A stretch of DNA of 64,000 bases from CAVOEB01 sp965249645 (GCA_965249645.1 CBDFML010000010.1:124001-188000); one strand, 5' to 3'; shown: positions 17,346-27,042, numbered from the stretch's first letter. Notes: generated by a model from the letters alone, not told the origin. Numbers and translations are program-made.

Positions 17346-18056
17346 CTAGCTGCGTTGTCCGCCGAACAGGTGCAGCAACATGATGAACATATTGATGAAG
17401 TTGAGATAGAGCGACAGCGCGCCCATCACCGCCTTCTTGGTCATCACCGATTGGCCGTCGCTCTCGGCGTAGACCGCCTTGATCCGCTGGGTGTCGTAGG
17501 CGGTTAGCCCCGTGAACACGATCACGCCGATCACCGAGATGACGAAATGCATCATGCTCGACTGCAGGAAGATGTTGACCACCATGGCGATCACCACGCC
17601 GATCAGCCCCATGAACAGGAAGCTGCCCCATCTCGCGAGCGAGCGCTTGGTGGTGTAGCCATAGAGGCTCATCGCCCCGAACATCGCCGCGGTGATGAAG
17701 AACACCCGCATGATGCTGGTATCGGTATAGACGATAAAAATGTAGGAGAGCGAAACGCCCATCAGCACCGAGAACGCCCAGAACAGCGCCTGGGCGGTGC
17801 TGGCCTTCATTTTCTCGATCTTGAAGCCCATGAAAAAGACGATGCCGAGCGGTGCGAGCATCACGACAAAGCCGAGGCCCGAGCCGTAAATCGCCGCGAA
17901 CAGCCCGGTGTGCGCCACGACGTAGGCGACGAGGCCGGTGAGCGCCAGGCCCGAGGTCATGTAGTTGTAGACCTTCAGCATATAGCTGCGCAGGCCCTGG
18001 TCGATCTGGGTGTCGGTCAGATTGCCGGCGTAGGTCTGTTGCGTCCGGGGTGCCAT
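17346..18056 (-). CDS. Bax inhibitor-1/YccA-family membrane protein
   Basis: A 236-residue inner-membrane protein with about seven hydrophobic segments, such as VVMLAPLGIVFFMGF and HFVISVIGVIVFTGLTAYDTQ. The T-A-Y-D-T-Q sequence near the end of segment six is characteristic of bacterial BI-1/YccA proteins, which are linked to FtsH regulation or calcium leak. The length is normal. It appears monocistronic: a clear terminator follows, and upstream there is an AT-rich stretch with two near-copies of TATATCCGTT around 18095-18117 that may belong to its promoter. The next gene upstream has its own stop 110 bases away. Confidence 0.9.
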   Translation of the reverse strand: MAPRTQQTYAGNLTDTQIDQGLRSYMLKVYNYMTSGLALTGLVAYVVAHTGLFAAIYGSGLGFVVMLAPLGIVFFMGFKIEKMKASTAQALFWAFSVLMGVSLSYIFIVYTDTSIMRVFFITAAMFGAMSLYGYTTKRSLARWGSFLFMGLIGVVIAMVVNIFLQSSMMHFVISVIGVIVFTGLTAYDTQRIKAVYAESDGQSVMTKKAVMGALSLYLNFINMFIMLLHLFGGQRS

Positions 18057-18166
18057 GTCGTTCCTCTTCGTTGTTCCCGAGTCTGGGGTGAATTGACGGA
18101 TATAACGGATATATTAGGGATGCAGACCCGAATTTCAAGAGATTCCGGGGCTTTCCGCGCGCCTCC

Positions 18167-19945
18167 TCAGCTCTGCGACGGCGCCTCCGTCAACGGCCCC
18201 AGCGCCTCGATCAGCGGCCCGAGGTGGGCATCAAAGCGCCGCCAGCTGTCGATCGAAGTCGCATAGATCGGCTCTCTCACCTGGACGGCGCTCGCCGTGA
18301 TCACCGACCTCTCGGCCTCGTGATAGTCGAGCACCGAAGCGTCCCAGTCGAGGCCGCAGAATTCGAGCAACCGGCGCGATTCGCCCTCCTGGTCCGCGAC
18401 CAGCGCCTCGTAGGAAAGATCGAGCACGAAATCGGGCAGCAGGGCCCGCCAATGGGCCATCAACCGGTCGTAGATCCGGTAATAGCGGCCCAGTTCGACG
18501 AGATCGTACGAGAACGGCAGGTTGCCGACGAAATAGGTTTTGTAGATCGAGACGCAGCAATCGAGGGGATCGCGCCCGCAATGCACCACCCGGGCCTCGG
18601 GCAGCATCAGGCGGATAAGCCCGATATGCCAGAAGTTGAACAGGTTCTTGTCGGCGCTTTGCCAGGCGCCTGCGTCCCGTCCCGAAAGCCGTTCCCGATA
18701 GGCGGCACCCCGGCGCGCCAAATCGCTCGCGTTTTGGGCGCTCAGATAGTCCGTCAGCGCCCCGCGTTGTTCCGGGTGGAACCCGTCGAACAGGGCGGCG
18801 CGCAGGAAGTCGACCTCGCCCGCGCCGTAGACCGCGGGATGGGCGGCCAGGATCTGCTCGACGAGGGTGGAGCCCGAGCGGGGCATGCCGATCACAAAAA
18901 TCGGCGCCGCGTCTCCGTCGCCCGAGCCGGCGCGTTCCACCAGATAATTCGCGTCGACGCAGCGGATGATTTCGTCCGCAACCGCTTCGTCGCGCTCGAC
19001 GTGATAATCGAGGCTCGAGCGCATGATCCGGTTGGCCCGCTCCAGCATGGTGAAGGCTTCGTCGTAACGCCCCGAATCCTCGTAGGCTTTGGCGAGCGCG
19101 TAAGCAAGATGCATCGCTTTGGCCTCGGGCAGGCCGTCCTGCGCTATCAGGCCGGTCATGCGCTCGATCAGCGGGTCGGTCTCCTCGAAGCGGTGGATCC
19201 GGCTCAAGAAGCGATAGGTTTCCGCGTCGTTGGGGTCGATCGCGAGCGCCCGGTCATACCAGCCCTCGGCCTCATCGGCCGCGCCCCGTTCCATCACCAG
19301 GTTGCCGATGTTCGCGGCCGCCTGCGCGTCGTCCGGGTTAAGCTCCAGGGCGCGCTGGTAGTGGGTATGCGCCTCGTCCGGCCGGTCGAGCAGACGAGTG
19401 ACGTTGCCGAGGTTGTAGTGGGCAAGGGCATAATCCGGATCGATCTCGATCGCCCGGCGCAAATGTTCCGCCGCGTCCTCGAGCCGCCCCAGTTCGCGCA
19501 ACGCATCGGCAAGATTGTTGTGGCTTGGCGCGTGGCCGGGGTTCGCCCCGCAGGCTGCTTCCAGCGCCTCGCGCGCCTCCTCGAAGCGGCGCGCGTCGCT
19601 TAGGGCGTTACCCAGGTTATAAAGCGTCTCGCCGTTGCCGGGCCTGACCTTGGCGGCGCGGCGATAGCTTGTGATCGCGTCCTCGTTCTTGCCCAATTGA
19701 CGCTGCGCAAATCCAAGGTTGTTGAGCGCCTCGGCATAATCGGGCCGCACGGCAATCGCCTGCTTGATCAGGCTTACCGCCTGCTCGGGTGCCTGTCCCT
19801 GGAGCGCGAGGATCCCCATGTAATGGAGCGCGTCCGCATTTTTGGGCTCGGCCTTGAGGATCTCGGCGTAGATTTTCTGGGCTTGGGGGAACTGCCCCGC
19901 CTGGTGCAGGCGAAGCCCCTCGGCGAGCTTCTGCGCCTGGCTCAC
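18167..19945 (-). CDS. TPR-sulfotransferase (third of three)
   Basis: A 592-residue protein with about nine TPR units in the first 300 residues (A-L-x-x-x-G-x-x-x-x-x-x-G pattern, as in YAEALNNLGFAQRQLG) and a C-terminal sulfotransferase domain. The PAPS-binding loop is IGMPRSGSTLVEQIL near residue 345. A later HCGRDPLDCC stretch is where such enzymes hold the 3'-phosphate of PAPS. It should transfer sulfate to an unknown acceptor; the TPR part may bind a protein or glycan partner. Its start overlaps the stop of the upstream paralogue by four bases (ATGA), showing translational coupling. It shares domain order and key motifs with the next two genes, so these are probably duplications. Confidence 0.92.
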   Translation of the reverse strand: MSQAQKLAEGLRLHQAGQFPQAQKIYAEILKAEPKNADALHYMGILALQGQAPEQAVSLIKQAIAVRPDYAEALNNLGFAQRQLGKNEDAITSYRRAAKVRPGNGETLYNLGNALSDARRFEEAREALEAACGANPGHAPSHNNLADALRELGRLEDAAEHLRRAIEIDPDYALAHYNLGNVTRLLDRPDEAHTHYQRALELNPDDAQAAANIGNLVMERGAADEAEGWYDRALAIDPNDAETYRFLSRIHRFEETDPLIERMTGLIAQDGLPEAKAMHLAYALAKAYEDSGRYDEAFTMLERANRIMRSSLDYHVERDEAVADEIIRCVDANYLVERAGSGDGDAAPIFVIGMPRSGSTLVEQILAAHPAVYGAGEVDFLRAALFDGFHPEQRGALTDYLSAQNASDLARRGAAYRERLSGRDAGAWQSADKNLFNFWHIGLIRLMLPEARVVHCGRDPLDCCVSIYKTYFVGNLPFSYDLVELGRYYRIYDRLMAHWRALLPDFVLDLSYEALVADQEGESRRLLEFCGLDWDASVLDYHEAERSVITASAVQVREPIYATSIDSWRRFDAHLGPLIEALGPLTEAPSQS

Positions 19946-21804
19946 GATTTCGACGCGGGCTTCGCGTTCTTTTTGGCGAGCGGTCCCAGCGCCTCGATCA
20001 AGGGCGCAAGCCGGCCCTCGAAATGAGCCGCCCGGCCCACCGAGCCCGTGTGGGCGGGCTGGCGCACCTGGAGCGCGCTCAGCGTGCCGACAAAACGCTC
20101 GGTCTCGAAGAAGCGCGCGCAGGCCGGGTCGGGGTCGAGACCGCAGGCGTCGAGCAGGCGGGCGATCTGTCCGTCGGGATCGGCGACCAGTTCCTCATAG
20201 CGCACCTCGACGAGGCCAACGCCCGGCAACTTTGCCCAATGCGCCATCAAGCGGTCGTAAATCCGGTAGTAGCGGCCAATCTCGGCCAGATCGTAAGCAA
20301 AGTGCATCTCGCCGCGAAACAGGTTGGTCCAGCAGGACACACAGGTGTCCAGGGGATCGCGCCGGCAATGGATCAACGTGGCGTCGGGCAGCATCAGCCG
20401 GATCAGGCCAGCGTACCAGAAGTTGTTCAGATACTTGTCGGTCACGAACCGTGCGCCCGAGCCGAGCGCGCCCAGCCGGGCGTCGTAGCGTTCTCCGGCG
20501 CGGGTCAGGTCTTCGTCGCGCAGGGTTTTGAGAAACTCGCCGATGCTCTGGCCCTCGGTTTGCGGAAATTCCTCGAACAGGGTGGGGCGCAGCAAATTCA
20601 CCTCGCCCGCACCGAACACGTCGGCGTGCGACGCCAAAATCTGTTCGATCAGGCTGCTGCCCGAACGCGGCATGCCGAGCACGAAAATCGGCCGCCCGCT
20701 GGCATGGCCCGCCCCCTTGTGCTTCGTCGCGAAGCTCTTGGTGCAGGTCTCGATCAACGCATCGGCGATCGCTTCTTCCGCCGCGATGTCGAATTCGAAG
20801 GTCGAGCGCAGCGCCGCGTTCGCTGCCTCGAAGCGTACGAAGGCTTCGTCGCAGTCGCCGGCGTCTTCCGCCGCCTCCCCCAGCGCGAAGCCCAGCCGGG
20901 CGTTGTCCGCCTCGTTCAAGCCGCCTTCGTCGAGCTTTGCCCGCGCGGCGTCGACGTCCACCTTTTTTTGTTTTCCCGCATTCGCGCGCAACAGTTGGCG
21001 ATGCAGCTCGGCGTTGCCGGGGTCGAGTTCGAGGGCCAGGCGATAGCCTGCGCTCGCCTCGTCCGCGCGGCCCTGCTCGTGCAGCATGTGGGCGCGGGTT
21101 GCATGGGCCGCGGTGCTGCCCGGGTCGCGGGCAATCGCCCGCTCGACGCACGCTGTGGCATCGTCGATTCGGCGGCGTTCGCGCATCGCCTCGGCCAGCC
21201 CGAGCAGCATCTCCACTTCGTCCGGCGCGAGCGCGACTGCGTCGGTGTAAGCCTGCGCCGCCTCGTCGTGGCGGCCCAGCTCGGCCAGCAGATCGCCCCG
21301 CTCCAGCGCGATCTCGGCGTCGTCGGGCGCGGTCTCGGCGGCGCGGGCCAGCGCGTCGGCGGCCTCGTCCAGTTTGCCCTCGAGACGCAGCAGGCTTGCA
21401 ATATTGTAATGGGCCTCGCCGTAGTCGGGCGCAAGCTCGACGGCACGGCGAAAACAGGCCAACGCATCCTCGCCCGCGTCCTGCTGGAAGCGCACGTTGC
21501 CCAGATTGTGGTGAGCCTCGGCGTAGTCCGGGCGAACCGCAATCGCCCGGCCGATCAACTCGGCGCCCTTGTCATGATCGCCCATCTGCGAATTCAGCAC
21601 GCCCGCAAGGTGCAGTGCCTCGGCGTGCTCCGGCTCGACCGCGAGAAGCTGATCGTAGATCCTCCGTGCCGCCGCCAACTCGCCTGCCTGGTGATGGCGC
21701 AACGCCTCGCGCATTGCGCCCGGCGCGTTGCGGGTAATTTTTTTCTTGGCCTTGCGCTCCGCATTCTGTTGGCGCCGCCGCTCGGCTCGGTTCATCCGTT
21801 CCAT
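19942..21804 (-). CDS. TPR-sulfotransferase (second of three)
   Basis: A 620-residue protein. A very basic N-terminus (NRAERRRQQNAERKAKKK) precedes TPR units over about residues 25-290, then a sulfotransferase domain with LGMPRSGSSLIEQIL near residue 371 and HCRRDPLDTC further on. The start is either 21804 or the methionine three codons later; both fit. Its stop overlaps the start of the next gene by four bases. It lies 106 bases downstream of the first paralogue, so all three may form one transcript. There is no export signal, so it probably acts in the cytoplasm or at the inner membrane face. Confidence 0.92.
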   Translation of the reverse strand: MERMNRAERRRQQNAERKAKKKITRNAPGAMREALRHHQAGELAAARRIYDQLLAVEPEHAEALHLAGVLNSQMGDHDKGAELIGRAIAVRPDYAEAHHNLGNVRFQQDAGEDALACFRRAVELAPDYGEAHYNIASLLRLEGKLDEAADALARAAETAPDDAEIALERGDLLAELGRHDEAAQAYTDAVALAPDEVEMLLGLAEAMRERRRIDDATACVERAIARDPGSTAAHATRAHMLHEQGRADEASAGYRLALELDPGNAELHRQLLRANAGKQKKVDVDAARAKLDEGGLNEADNARLGFALGEAAEDAGDCDEAFVRFEAANAALRSTFEFDIAAEEAIADALIETCTKSFATKHKGAGHASGRPIFVLGMPRSGSSLIEQILASHADVFGAGEVNLLRPTLFEEFPQTEGQSIGEFLKTLRDEDLTRAGERYDARLGALGSGARFVTDKYLNNFWYAGLIRLMLPDATLIHCRRDPLDTCVSCWTNLFRGEMHFAYDLAEIGRYYRIYDRLMAHWAKLPGVGLVEVRYEELVADPDGQIARLLDACGLDPDPACARFFETERFVGTLSALQVRQPAHTGSVGRAAHFEGRLAPLIEALGPLAKKNAKPASKS

Positions 21805-21910
21805 CCCGGAAAAGGCGACGTCTCCGTCGCGTTGCGCCAGACTTTAGCGCGAAACCCGGCGCCGTGGAATCACTGGAATTTCACGGCTGGGCCGCGGCCG
21901 CGAACCCTGC

Positions 21911-23791
21911 TTAGGTGCCAAGCGGAGGGCGCTCCACCGGCCAGCGCTGCGCCGGATCGCGGGCGTTCTCGCCCAGGGCTTCGATCAGGGGGGCAAGTTG
22001 CGTCTCATAGCGTCGCCAGCGCTCGACGGATTTGCGGTAGATCGGCTCGCGCACCTGGGCGGCGCTCGCGGTGCGCACCGCGCGCTCGGTCTTGTGGAAG
22101 TTGAGCACCCGCTCGTCCCATTCGAGCCCGCAATGGGCGAGCAGTCTGCGCGCTTCGCCTTCGAGGTCGGCGGTGACCCGTTCGTAGCTGACATGGAGGA
22201 TCTTGCCCGGCATCACCGCTTCCCAATGGTCCATCAGCTTGGCGTAGAGGTGATAAATCTGACCCAACTCGACGAGGTCGTTGTAATAGGTCTGGCCTTG
22301 GTTGAAATCGATCTTGAAGCAGGAGAGGCAGGTATCCATCGGGTTGCGCACGCAATGAATGAGTGTGGCGTTTGGCAGGGCCAGGTCGATGAGCCCGAGA
22401 TTGGCGAAGTTCGACGGCATCTTGTCGGTAACACGGAGTGCCTTAGGCGCGCGCGCACTAAGCCGGTCGACGTAACGTTGGGCGAGCTCCGCCCCGCGGG
22501 CGGGATCGAAATCTTTCATCGCGTCGAAATATTCGTCGGGGTTCGGCGGTCGCTCCTTGGTGCCGGCTAGCAATTCGGACAGGTCGATGAGCTCGCCGGC
22601 GCCGTGCACTTGCGGATGAGATGCCAGGATCTGCTCGACTAGGCTGGTGCCCGAGCGCGGCATGCCAACGATGAACACCGGCAGCGCAGAGTCGAAGCCC
22701 ATACCCTTGCCACGCGCGCGGCCGGTTTCGTCGAACCGAGCGGCCAACAGATCGGCGAGGGCCTCCGCGTTGGCGGTGGTCTCCGCGTTGGCGGCAAAGC
22801 TCGCGCGGCGCAGGCGGTTGGCGTCACGTAAGGTGTCGAACGAGCGCGCGTCCTCGCCCATCTCCTCATAGGCCTTGGCCAGCCCGAAGCGGAGTTGGAT
22901 TTCCGACTCTGCGTCGATTCCTTCGCGATCCAGCAGAGTTTCCATCGCCGCCACGTCCGGATCGTCGACGCCGTGGGTCGTGATATAGGCGAGGTTGGCG
23001 TGGCCTCGGGCATGGTCGGGCTGTGCGGCGAGCGCCGCACGATAGCTGGTCCGCGCCTCGTCCATCCGGCCGAGGTCGCGATAGACGTTGCCCAGGCTGT
23101 TATGGGCGTCGGCGAAGGTCGGATCGGTCTCGATTGCCCGGCTCAACAGGGCGAGCGCTTCGTCGAGCTCGCTCCGGCCGCGCAGCAGTTTTCCCAGATT
23201 GTGCAGGGCGGGCGCGAAGTCCGGGTGCCGGGAGATGGCATCGCGGTAACAGGTTTCCGCGGCCGCCGATTCGCCCAACTCGATCAACGTCGAGCCCAGG
23301 TTGAGTTGGGCCTGGGGGTAGTCGGGTCTGATCGCCATCGCCTGGCGATAGGCCTCCGCCGCCTCGTCCAAGCGCCCCAGCTCACGCAGGCAGTTGCCCA
23401 GGTTAAGCCGCGCCGCCGCAAAGGCAGGGGCCAGAGCCGTGGCCCGGCGCAGGGACGATTCGGCGTCGGCAATGCGGCCCAGCCGCATCAGCGCGGTGCC
23501 CAGGTTGTAGTGAATGTCAGCGCCGTCCGGCCGCCGCTCGGACGCCTTTTCGAACCAGTCGGCCGCGCCCGTTGTATCGTCGCGCTCAAGTGCAAACTGC
23601 CCCATCATGTGAAGCGCGTCGGCCTGGCCGGGCTCGACGCCAAGAATGCGCTGGCATTCGGTCTCCGCGGCGGCGATTTGGCCGCTGCGCAAAAGCTCGG
23701 CGGCCCGGGCAAGCGCGGCGGCGGGCGAGGCGGCGGAGGAGGCTTGCGCCGGCCCGCGTTTTGCGGCACTGCGTCGCCGTTTTCGGTTCAT
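21911..23791 (-). CDS. TPR-sulfotransferase (first of three)
   Basis: A 626-residue protein starting MNRKRRRSAAKRG, again a basic N-terminus. TPR units occupy roughly residues 25-310, followed by a sulfotransferase domain with VGMPRSGTSLVEQILASH near residue 376 and HCVRNPMDTC later. The start at 23791 is preferred over an upstream ATG because the extension (PICYSRPDLKPNNS) has no counterpart in the paralogues. It is the promoter-proximal gene of the three-gene minus-strand set. The upstream 546-base region is shared with the divergent outer-membrane protein gene, a possible regulatory link. Confidence 0.92.
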   Translation of the reverse strand: MNRKRRRSAAKRGPAQASSAASPAAALARAAELLRSGQIAAAETECQRILGVEPGQADALHMMGQFALERDDTTGAADWFEKASERRPDGADIHYNLGTALMRLGRIADAESSLRRATALAPAFAAARLNLGNCLRELGRLDEAAEAYRQAMAIRPDYPQAQLNLGSTLIELGESAAAETCYRDAISRHPDFAPALHNLGKLLRGRSELDEALALLSRAIETDPTFADAHNSLGNVYRDLGRMDEARTSYRAALAAQPDHARGHANLAYITTHGVDDPDVAAMETLLDREGIDAESEIQLRFGLAKAYEEMGEDARSFDTLRDANRLRRASFAANAETTANAEALADLLAARFDETGRARGKGMGFDSALPVFIVGMPRSGTSLVEQILASHPQVHGAGELIDLSELLAGTKERPPNPDEYFDAMKDFDPARGAELAQRYVDRLSARAPKALRVTDKMPSNFANLGLIDLALPNATLIHCVRNPMDTCLSCFKIDFNQGQTYYNDLVELGQIYHLYAKLMDHWEAVMPGKILHVSYERVTADLEGEARRLLAHCGLEWDERVLNFHKTERAVRTASAAQVREPIYRKSVERWRRYETQLAPLIEALGENARDPAQRWPVERPPLGT

Positions 23792-24337
23792 GACGGGGCG
23801 GCCTAGCCTCGAGGACGGTGAATTGTTGGGCTTCAAATCGGGGCGACTATAACAAATCGGGAAAAATTGCGGGGCCAAATGATTTGGGCCCGTTAGCCCC
23901 GGTGCAAGTCAAAAACGGCGCATCGGGTTGGGTTCTTTTGCAAGCCCATGGGGCGCGTTTACCTTGATGAAACACAGCGGAATGGGCTAAGCCCCCGAAG
24001 CCATTTTGATTTTTATCTTTACAGACGAGGATTTTATTCTTAATTTTTTAACACTTCCGGTTAATTCTCCGGGTCCGATCGCAGGTCGCGAATGGATGTT
24101 CCCCCGGTGAGATCGTCGGAAGCGTTAAGCCGAAGGTCCGCCACGGGGAGGCATTTCGAGGCGACCTGTTACCATTGAGGACCTTGAGCCGATCTTTCCG
24201 TCACGCCGCTGCGATAATAATCTTGTGTGTGATAGGTTAGGTGTGTTAGAGGGATTCATAAGTTACCTCCGTGCGTAAGCGGGAGGTGCGAAAAAATGGG
24301 TTTGTTCCAAGCTAAACATGAGCGCGGAGGGTACAAA
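23792..24337. other. Long divergent intergenic region upstream of the porin gene
   Basis: This region of 546 bases holds no gene. AT-rich DNA at about 24005-24065 probably carries promoters; TTTACA followed 17 bases later by TAATTT (24022-24050) is a weak candidate. Near the porin gene, ACCTCC (24265-24270) can pair with GGAGGT (24282-24287) to form a leader hairpin ahead of GCGAAAAAATGGG. The rest is ordinary sequence. Confidence 0.55.
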
Positions 24338-25744
24338 ATGACTAAATCGCGTAGCCTATTGCGTTGGGGCCTTGTGGGCGGCGTCGTTGGCGCAATTAGC
24401 CTCGCAGCCTCGGCGTCTCAGGCACAAGTGAACGTATATAACGGCGGCGGTCTGAACCTCGACGTCGGGGTTACGGCCGGCATCTTCTACGGCCAGACCC
24501 GTAACACCTACTTCGGTGCGGGCGGCAACTTCGGTTATACCTCGGTCAACGGCGGTGAAGCGGATGTGACCTGGGAAGAGGGTTTCGTCGAGCCGTCGGC
24601 CTATCTGACCTATGACGGCGTCATGGGCGGTCAGATCTACGGTGTCGCGTCGCTAGTCGGTAGTGCGACCCGCGGCGATGGCGACCCGACCGGCGGAAGC
24701 GACGGTCACCCCGAAGACATCGACTGGGAAACCGGTTACCTCGGCTGGGCCGGTAGCATGGGCGACATGGGTGTCGACCTTTCCTACGGCAGGCAGGACC
24801 TCAGTGTCGGTACCGAGTTCCTCATCGGCTACGGTACCTTTGTCGATAACGCTGATGGCGCCTACTGGCTCGGGGTGTATAGAGCGTTCGAGCGTGCTGG
24901 CCAGCTGAGCCTCGACAATCTCTATATGGAAGGCCTGCGCGCCGATCTGGTCTACCTGGAGAGCAACCAGACCCAGGCCGATACGGACATTGCCTACATG
25001 AACGTCGAGTATCATCACGACGGTTTGGGCGATATCGGCTTCTTGTACGGGACCATTCTCCACGCCGATGGTGCGGGCGACACCCCGTCGACCCTCACGG
25101 CCAACCCGAATAACCGGAAGGATCTGGACCTCATAAACTTCCGGGCACACGGCAACCCGATCGCGTCGATGATGCCGAACTGGTTCTTCGCGTTTGAGTA
25201 TGTCGGTCAGCAAAAGGACGGCGAATCCGCCACCACCGGCGTCGCGGATCCCGAAGTCGATGCCGAGGGCTGGTATCTCGATATCGGCTATACCTTCGTC
25301 GATTGGCCTTGGGCTCCGGCCGTGACGGCGCGTCATGTCACCTTCTCGGGCGACGACGCCAACACCGCCGAAGACGAGGCTTATGACGGCCTGTTCTACG
25401 GCTTCACCAACTGGGGTACGTGGTTCATCGGTGAGGTGACCGGCGAGTACATCCTGTTCCAGAGCAACTTCAACGTGAATATGCTGATGGTCCAGGCGGC
25501 GCCGTACGACAACCTCTTCCTCACCGCGGCTTACTTCGACTTCACCATCAACGAGCCCGGAGCGGGCGTTGACGACGATTTCGGTCAGGAATTCAACCTG
25601 ATTGCTGACTGGGCCGTCAACGACAACATGGCGATCACCGGTCTTTGGGGTGTTCTCCAGCCGGGCGGCAACGCCGAGACACGTTTCGGGGATGCGGACG
25701 ACAACTTCCACACCATCCACGCCGGCGCTTGGATCTGGTTCTAA
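24338..25744 (+). CDS. Outer-membrane beta-barrel protein (porin-like)
   Basis: A 468-residue protein with a signal peptide (basic MTKSRSLLRWG, hydrophobic LVGGVVGAISLAASASQAQ, cleavage after AQA) and a mature part rich in alternating aromatic/polar strands and Gly/Asp turns. It ends in W-I-W-F; a terminal phenylalanine is the usual BamA recognition mark. It looks like an alginate-export/porin-type barrel, but the substrate is unknown. The start at 24338 sits behind GGAGGG; an earlier in-frame ATG at 24296 would put extra residues before the signal peptide and is rejected. Codon use is less GC-extreme than the neighbours, which often marks high expression. A strong terminator follows. Confidence 0.85.
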   Translation: MTKSRSLLRWGLVGGVVGAISLAASASQAQVNVYNGGGLNLDVGVTAGIFYGQTRNTYFGAGGNFGYTSVNGGEADVTWEEGFVEPSAYLTYDGVMGGQIYGVASLVGSATRGDGDPTGGSDGHPEDIDWETGYLGWAGSMGDMGVDLSYGRQDLSVGTEFLIGYGTFVDNADGAYWLGVYRAFERAGQLSLDNLYMEGLRADLVYLESNQTQADTDIAYMNVEYHHDGLGDIGFLYGTILHADGAGDTPSTLTANPNNRKDLDLINFRAHGNPIASMMPNWFFAFEYVGQQKDGESATTGVADPEVDAEGWYLDIGYTFVDWPWAPAVTARHVTFSGDDANTAEDEAYDGLFYGFTNWGTWFIGEVTGEYILFQSNFNVNMLMVQAAPYDNLFLTAAYFDFTINEPGAGVDDDFGQEFNLIADWAVNDNMAITGLWGVLQPGGNAETRFGDADDNFHTIHAGAWIWF

Positions 25745-25794
25745 TCCGTACCGGTATCCACGGGCGGTCTCGTACCGCTTGAGAAAAGACACGG

Positions 25795-25826
25795 CGAACC
25801 CCCGGAGTTTCGGCTCCGGGGGTTCG
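25795..25826 (+). terminator. Strong hairpin terminator after the porin gene
   Basis: CGAACCCCCGGAG pairs perfectly with CTCCGGGGGTTCG around a six-base loop (13 bp stem). A modest T-rich stretch (TTGCGTTT) follows. It lies 51 bases past the porin stop and has no other obvious role. Confidence 0.85.
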
Positions 25827-25980
25827 TTGCGTTTGGGGGGCTTGTCGCTTTAATGCCCGCGAAAACGGGCGCCTTTTTTATAGTGGGTAAAAATGGCGAA
25901 CGGCGCGCCATTCCCGCGTTGTCAGGGCGCGGGCGGGCATGGTAGGCAGGGGTTCGCGTCTCGGGCGAGGACCCCCTCCC

Positions 25981-26568
25981 ATGCACCGCCTCTTCGTCGC
26001 CATCGATTTTCCGACCGCCATCCGCGATCGTCTGGCCGGGCTTTGCCGGGGCGTTCCCGGCGCGCGCTGGGTTCCGCCCGATCAGCTTCACCTGACGCTG
26101 CGTTTCATCGGCGAGGTCGACGGCCCGACCTTTCACGACGTCGCCGAGGCGCTGCACGCCGTTCACCTGCCCCGCTTCGAGCTTCAGCTCGAGGGGGTCG
26201 GCCATTTCCCGCCCGGCGGCGAGCCCAGGGTGCTGTGGGCGGGGATCGCGCCCTCGGACATACTGGCCCGCTTTCGCAAGGCGATCGAGCGGGCGGTGGT
26301 GGACGCGGGGGTTGCTCCCGATGCGCGCCGCTTCACCCCCCACGTCACGCTGGCCCGGCTCAAGGGCGCGCGGAGCGGCGAGATCGCACCCTACCTCGCC
26401 GAGCACAGCTTGTTCGCCAGTGCGCCGATACCGATCGGCGAATTCCATCTCTATTCGAGCTGGTTGGGATCGAAGCAGGCGCTGCACCGGATCGAGGCGA
26501 ACTACCCGCTGCTTGACCCGGCGCCCGCGGACCGCGACGACGTGTTGGCGGGCTGGGTGAGCGACTAG
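25981..26568 (+). CDS. thpR: RNA 2',3'-cyclic phosphodiesterase
   Basis: A 195-residue 2H phosphoesterase. Both H-x-T-x motifs are present: HLTLRFIGEV near residue 37 and HVTLARLKG near residue 121. It should open 2',3'-cyclic phosphate ends of RNA; the family was first described as an RNA ligase. The start at 25981 gives MHRLFVAIDFP, the usual family N-terminus; 14 extra codons upstream are not conserved. It is convergent with the metallopeptidase gene, 19 bases away. The cellular substrate is not predictable. Confidence 0.93.
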   Translation: MHRLFVAIDFPTAIRDRLAGLCRGVPGARWVPPDQLHLTLRFIGEVDGPTFHDVAEALHAVHLPRFELQLEGVGHFPPGGEPRVLWAGIAPSDILARFRKAIERAVVDAGVAPDARRFTPHVTLARLKGARSGEIAPYLAEHSLFASAPIPIGEFHLYSSWLGSKQALHRIEANYPLLDPAPADRDDVLAGWVSD

Positions 26569-26587
26569 GCCGCCGGATTCATCCGGT

Positions 26588-27016
26588 TCAACCCGCGCCG
26601 GGCTCGGGTATCCGCGCCGCCGCCTCGACGTCGGCCTGGGCCTCCAGCGCCTCCATGTCGTCGTCGGAGAGGCCGAAGTGATGGCCGATCTCGTGGATCA
26701 GCACATGGCGGATCAGGTGGCGGAGATCCTCGCCCGTCTCGCACCAGTAATCGAGCAGCGGCCGGCGATAGAGAAAGATGCGGTCCACGTCGTGGCGCAC
26801 GTCGAGCACGCTCTGGCGGTCGAGTGAAATGCCCTGGTAGAGCCCCAGCAGGTCGAACGGGGTCTCGATCTCCATGTCGCGCATGACTTCCTCGTCGGGG
26901 AACTCCTCGACCTGAATCGCGACATTTCCGACATGGGCACGCAGCGGCTCCGGGATGGTGGTCAGCGCGTCGAGGGCGAGCGCTTCGATCTCGTCGAGGC
27001 CGGGGGCGGTGATCAT
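26588..27016 (-). CDS. Small zinc metallopeptidase-family protein
   Basis: A 142-residue protein with the zincin motif HEIGHHFGLSDDD (HExxH) near residue 112, matching the DUF1025/possible zinc metallopeptidase family common next to housekeeping genes in alphaproteobacteria. The acidic N-terminal half has the family's FPDEEVMRDM and LLGLYQG segments. No signal peptide is seen, so it is cytoplasmic. It starts 26 bases after the stop of the SDR gene and is probably cotranscribed with it. The start is set at 27016, because the upstream frame runs antisense through the SDR gene. Confidence 0.88.
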   Translation of the reverse strand: MITAPGLDEIEALALDALTTIPEPLRAHVGNVAIQVEEFPDEEVMRDMEIETPFDLLGLYQGISLDRQSVLDVRHDVDRIFLYRRPLLDYWCETGEDLRHLIRHVLIHEIGHHFGLSDDDMEALEAQADVEAAARIPEPGAG

Positions 27017-27042
27017 GGCTGCCCGATCGCGCCGCCTGCCGC

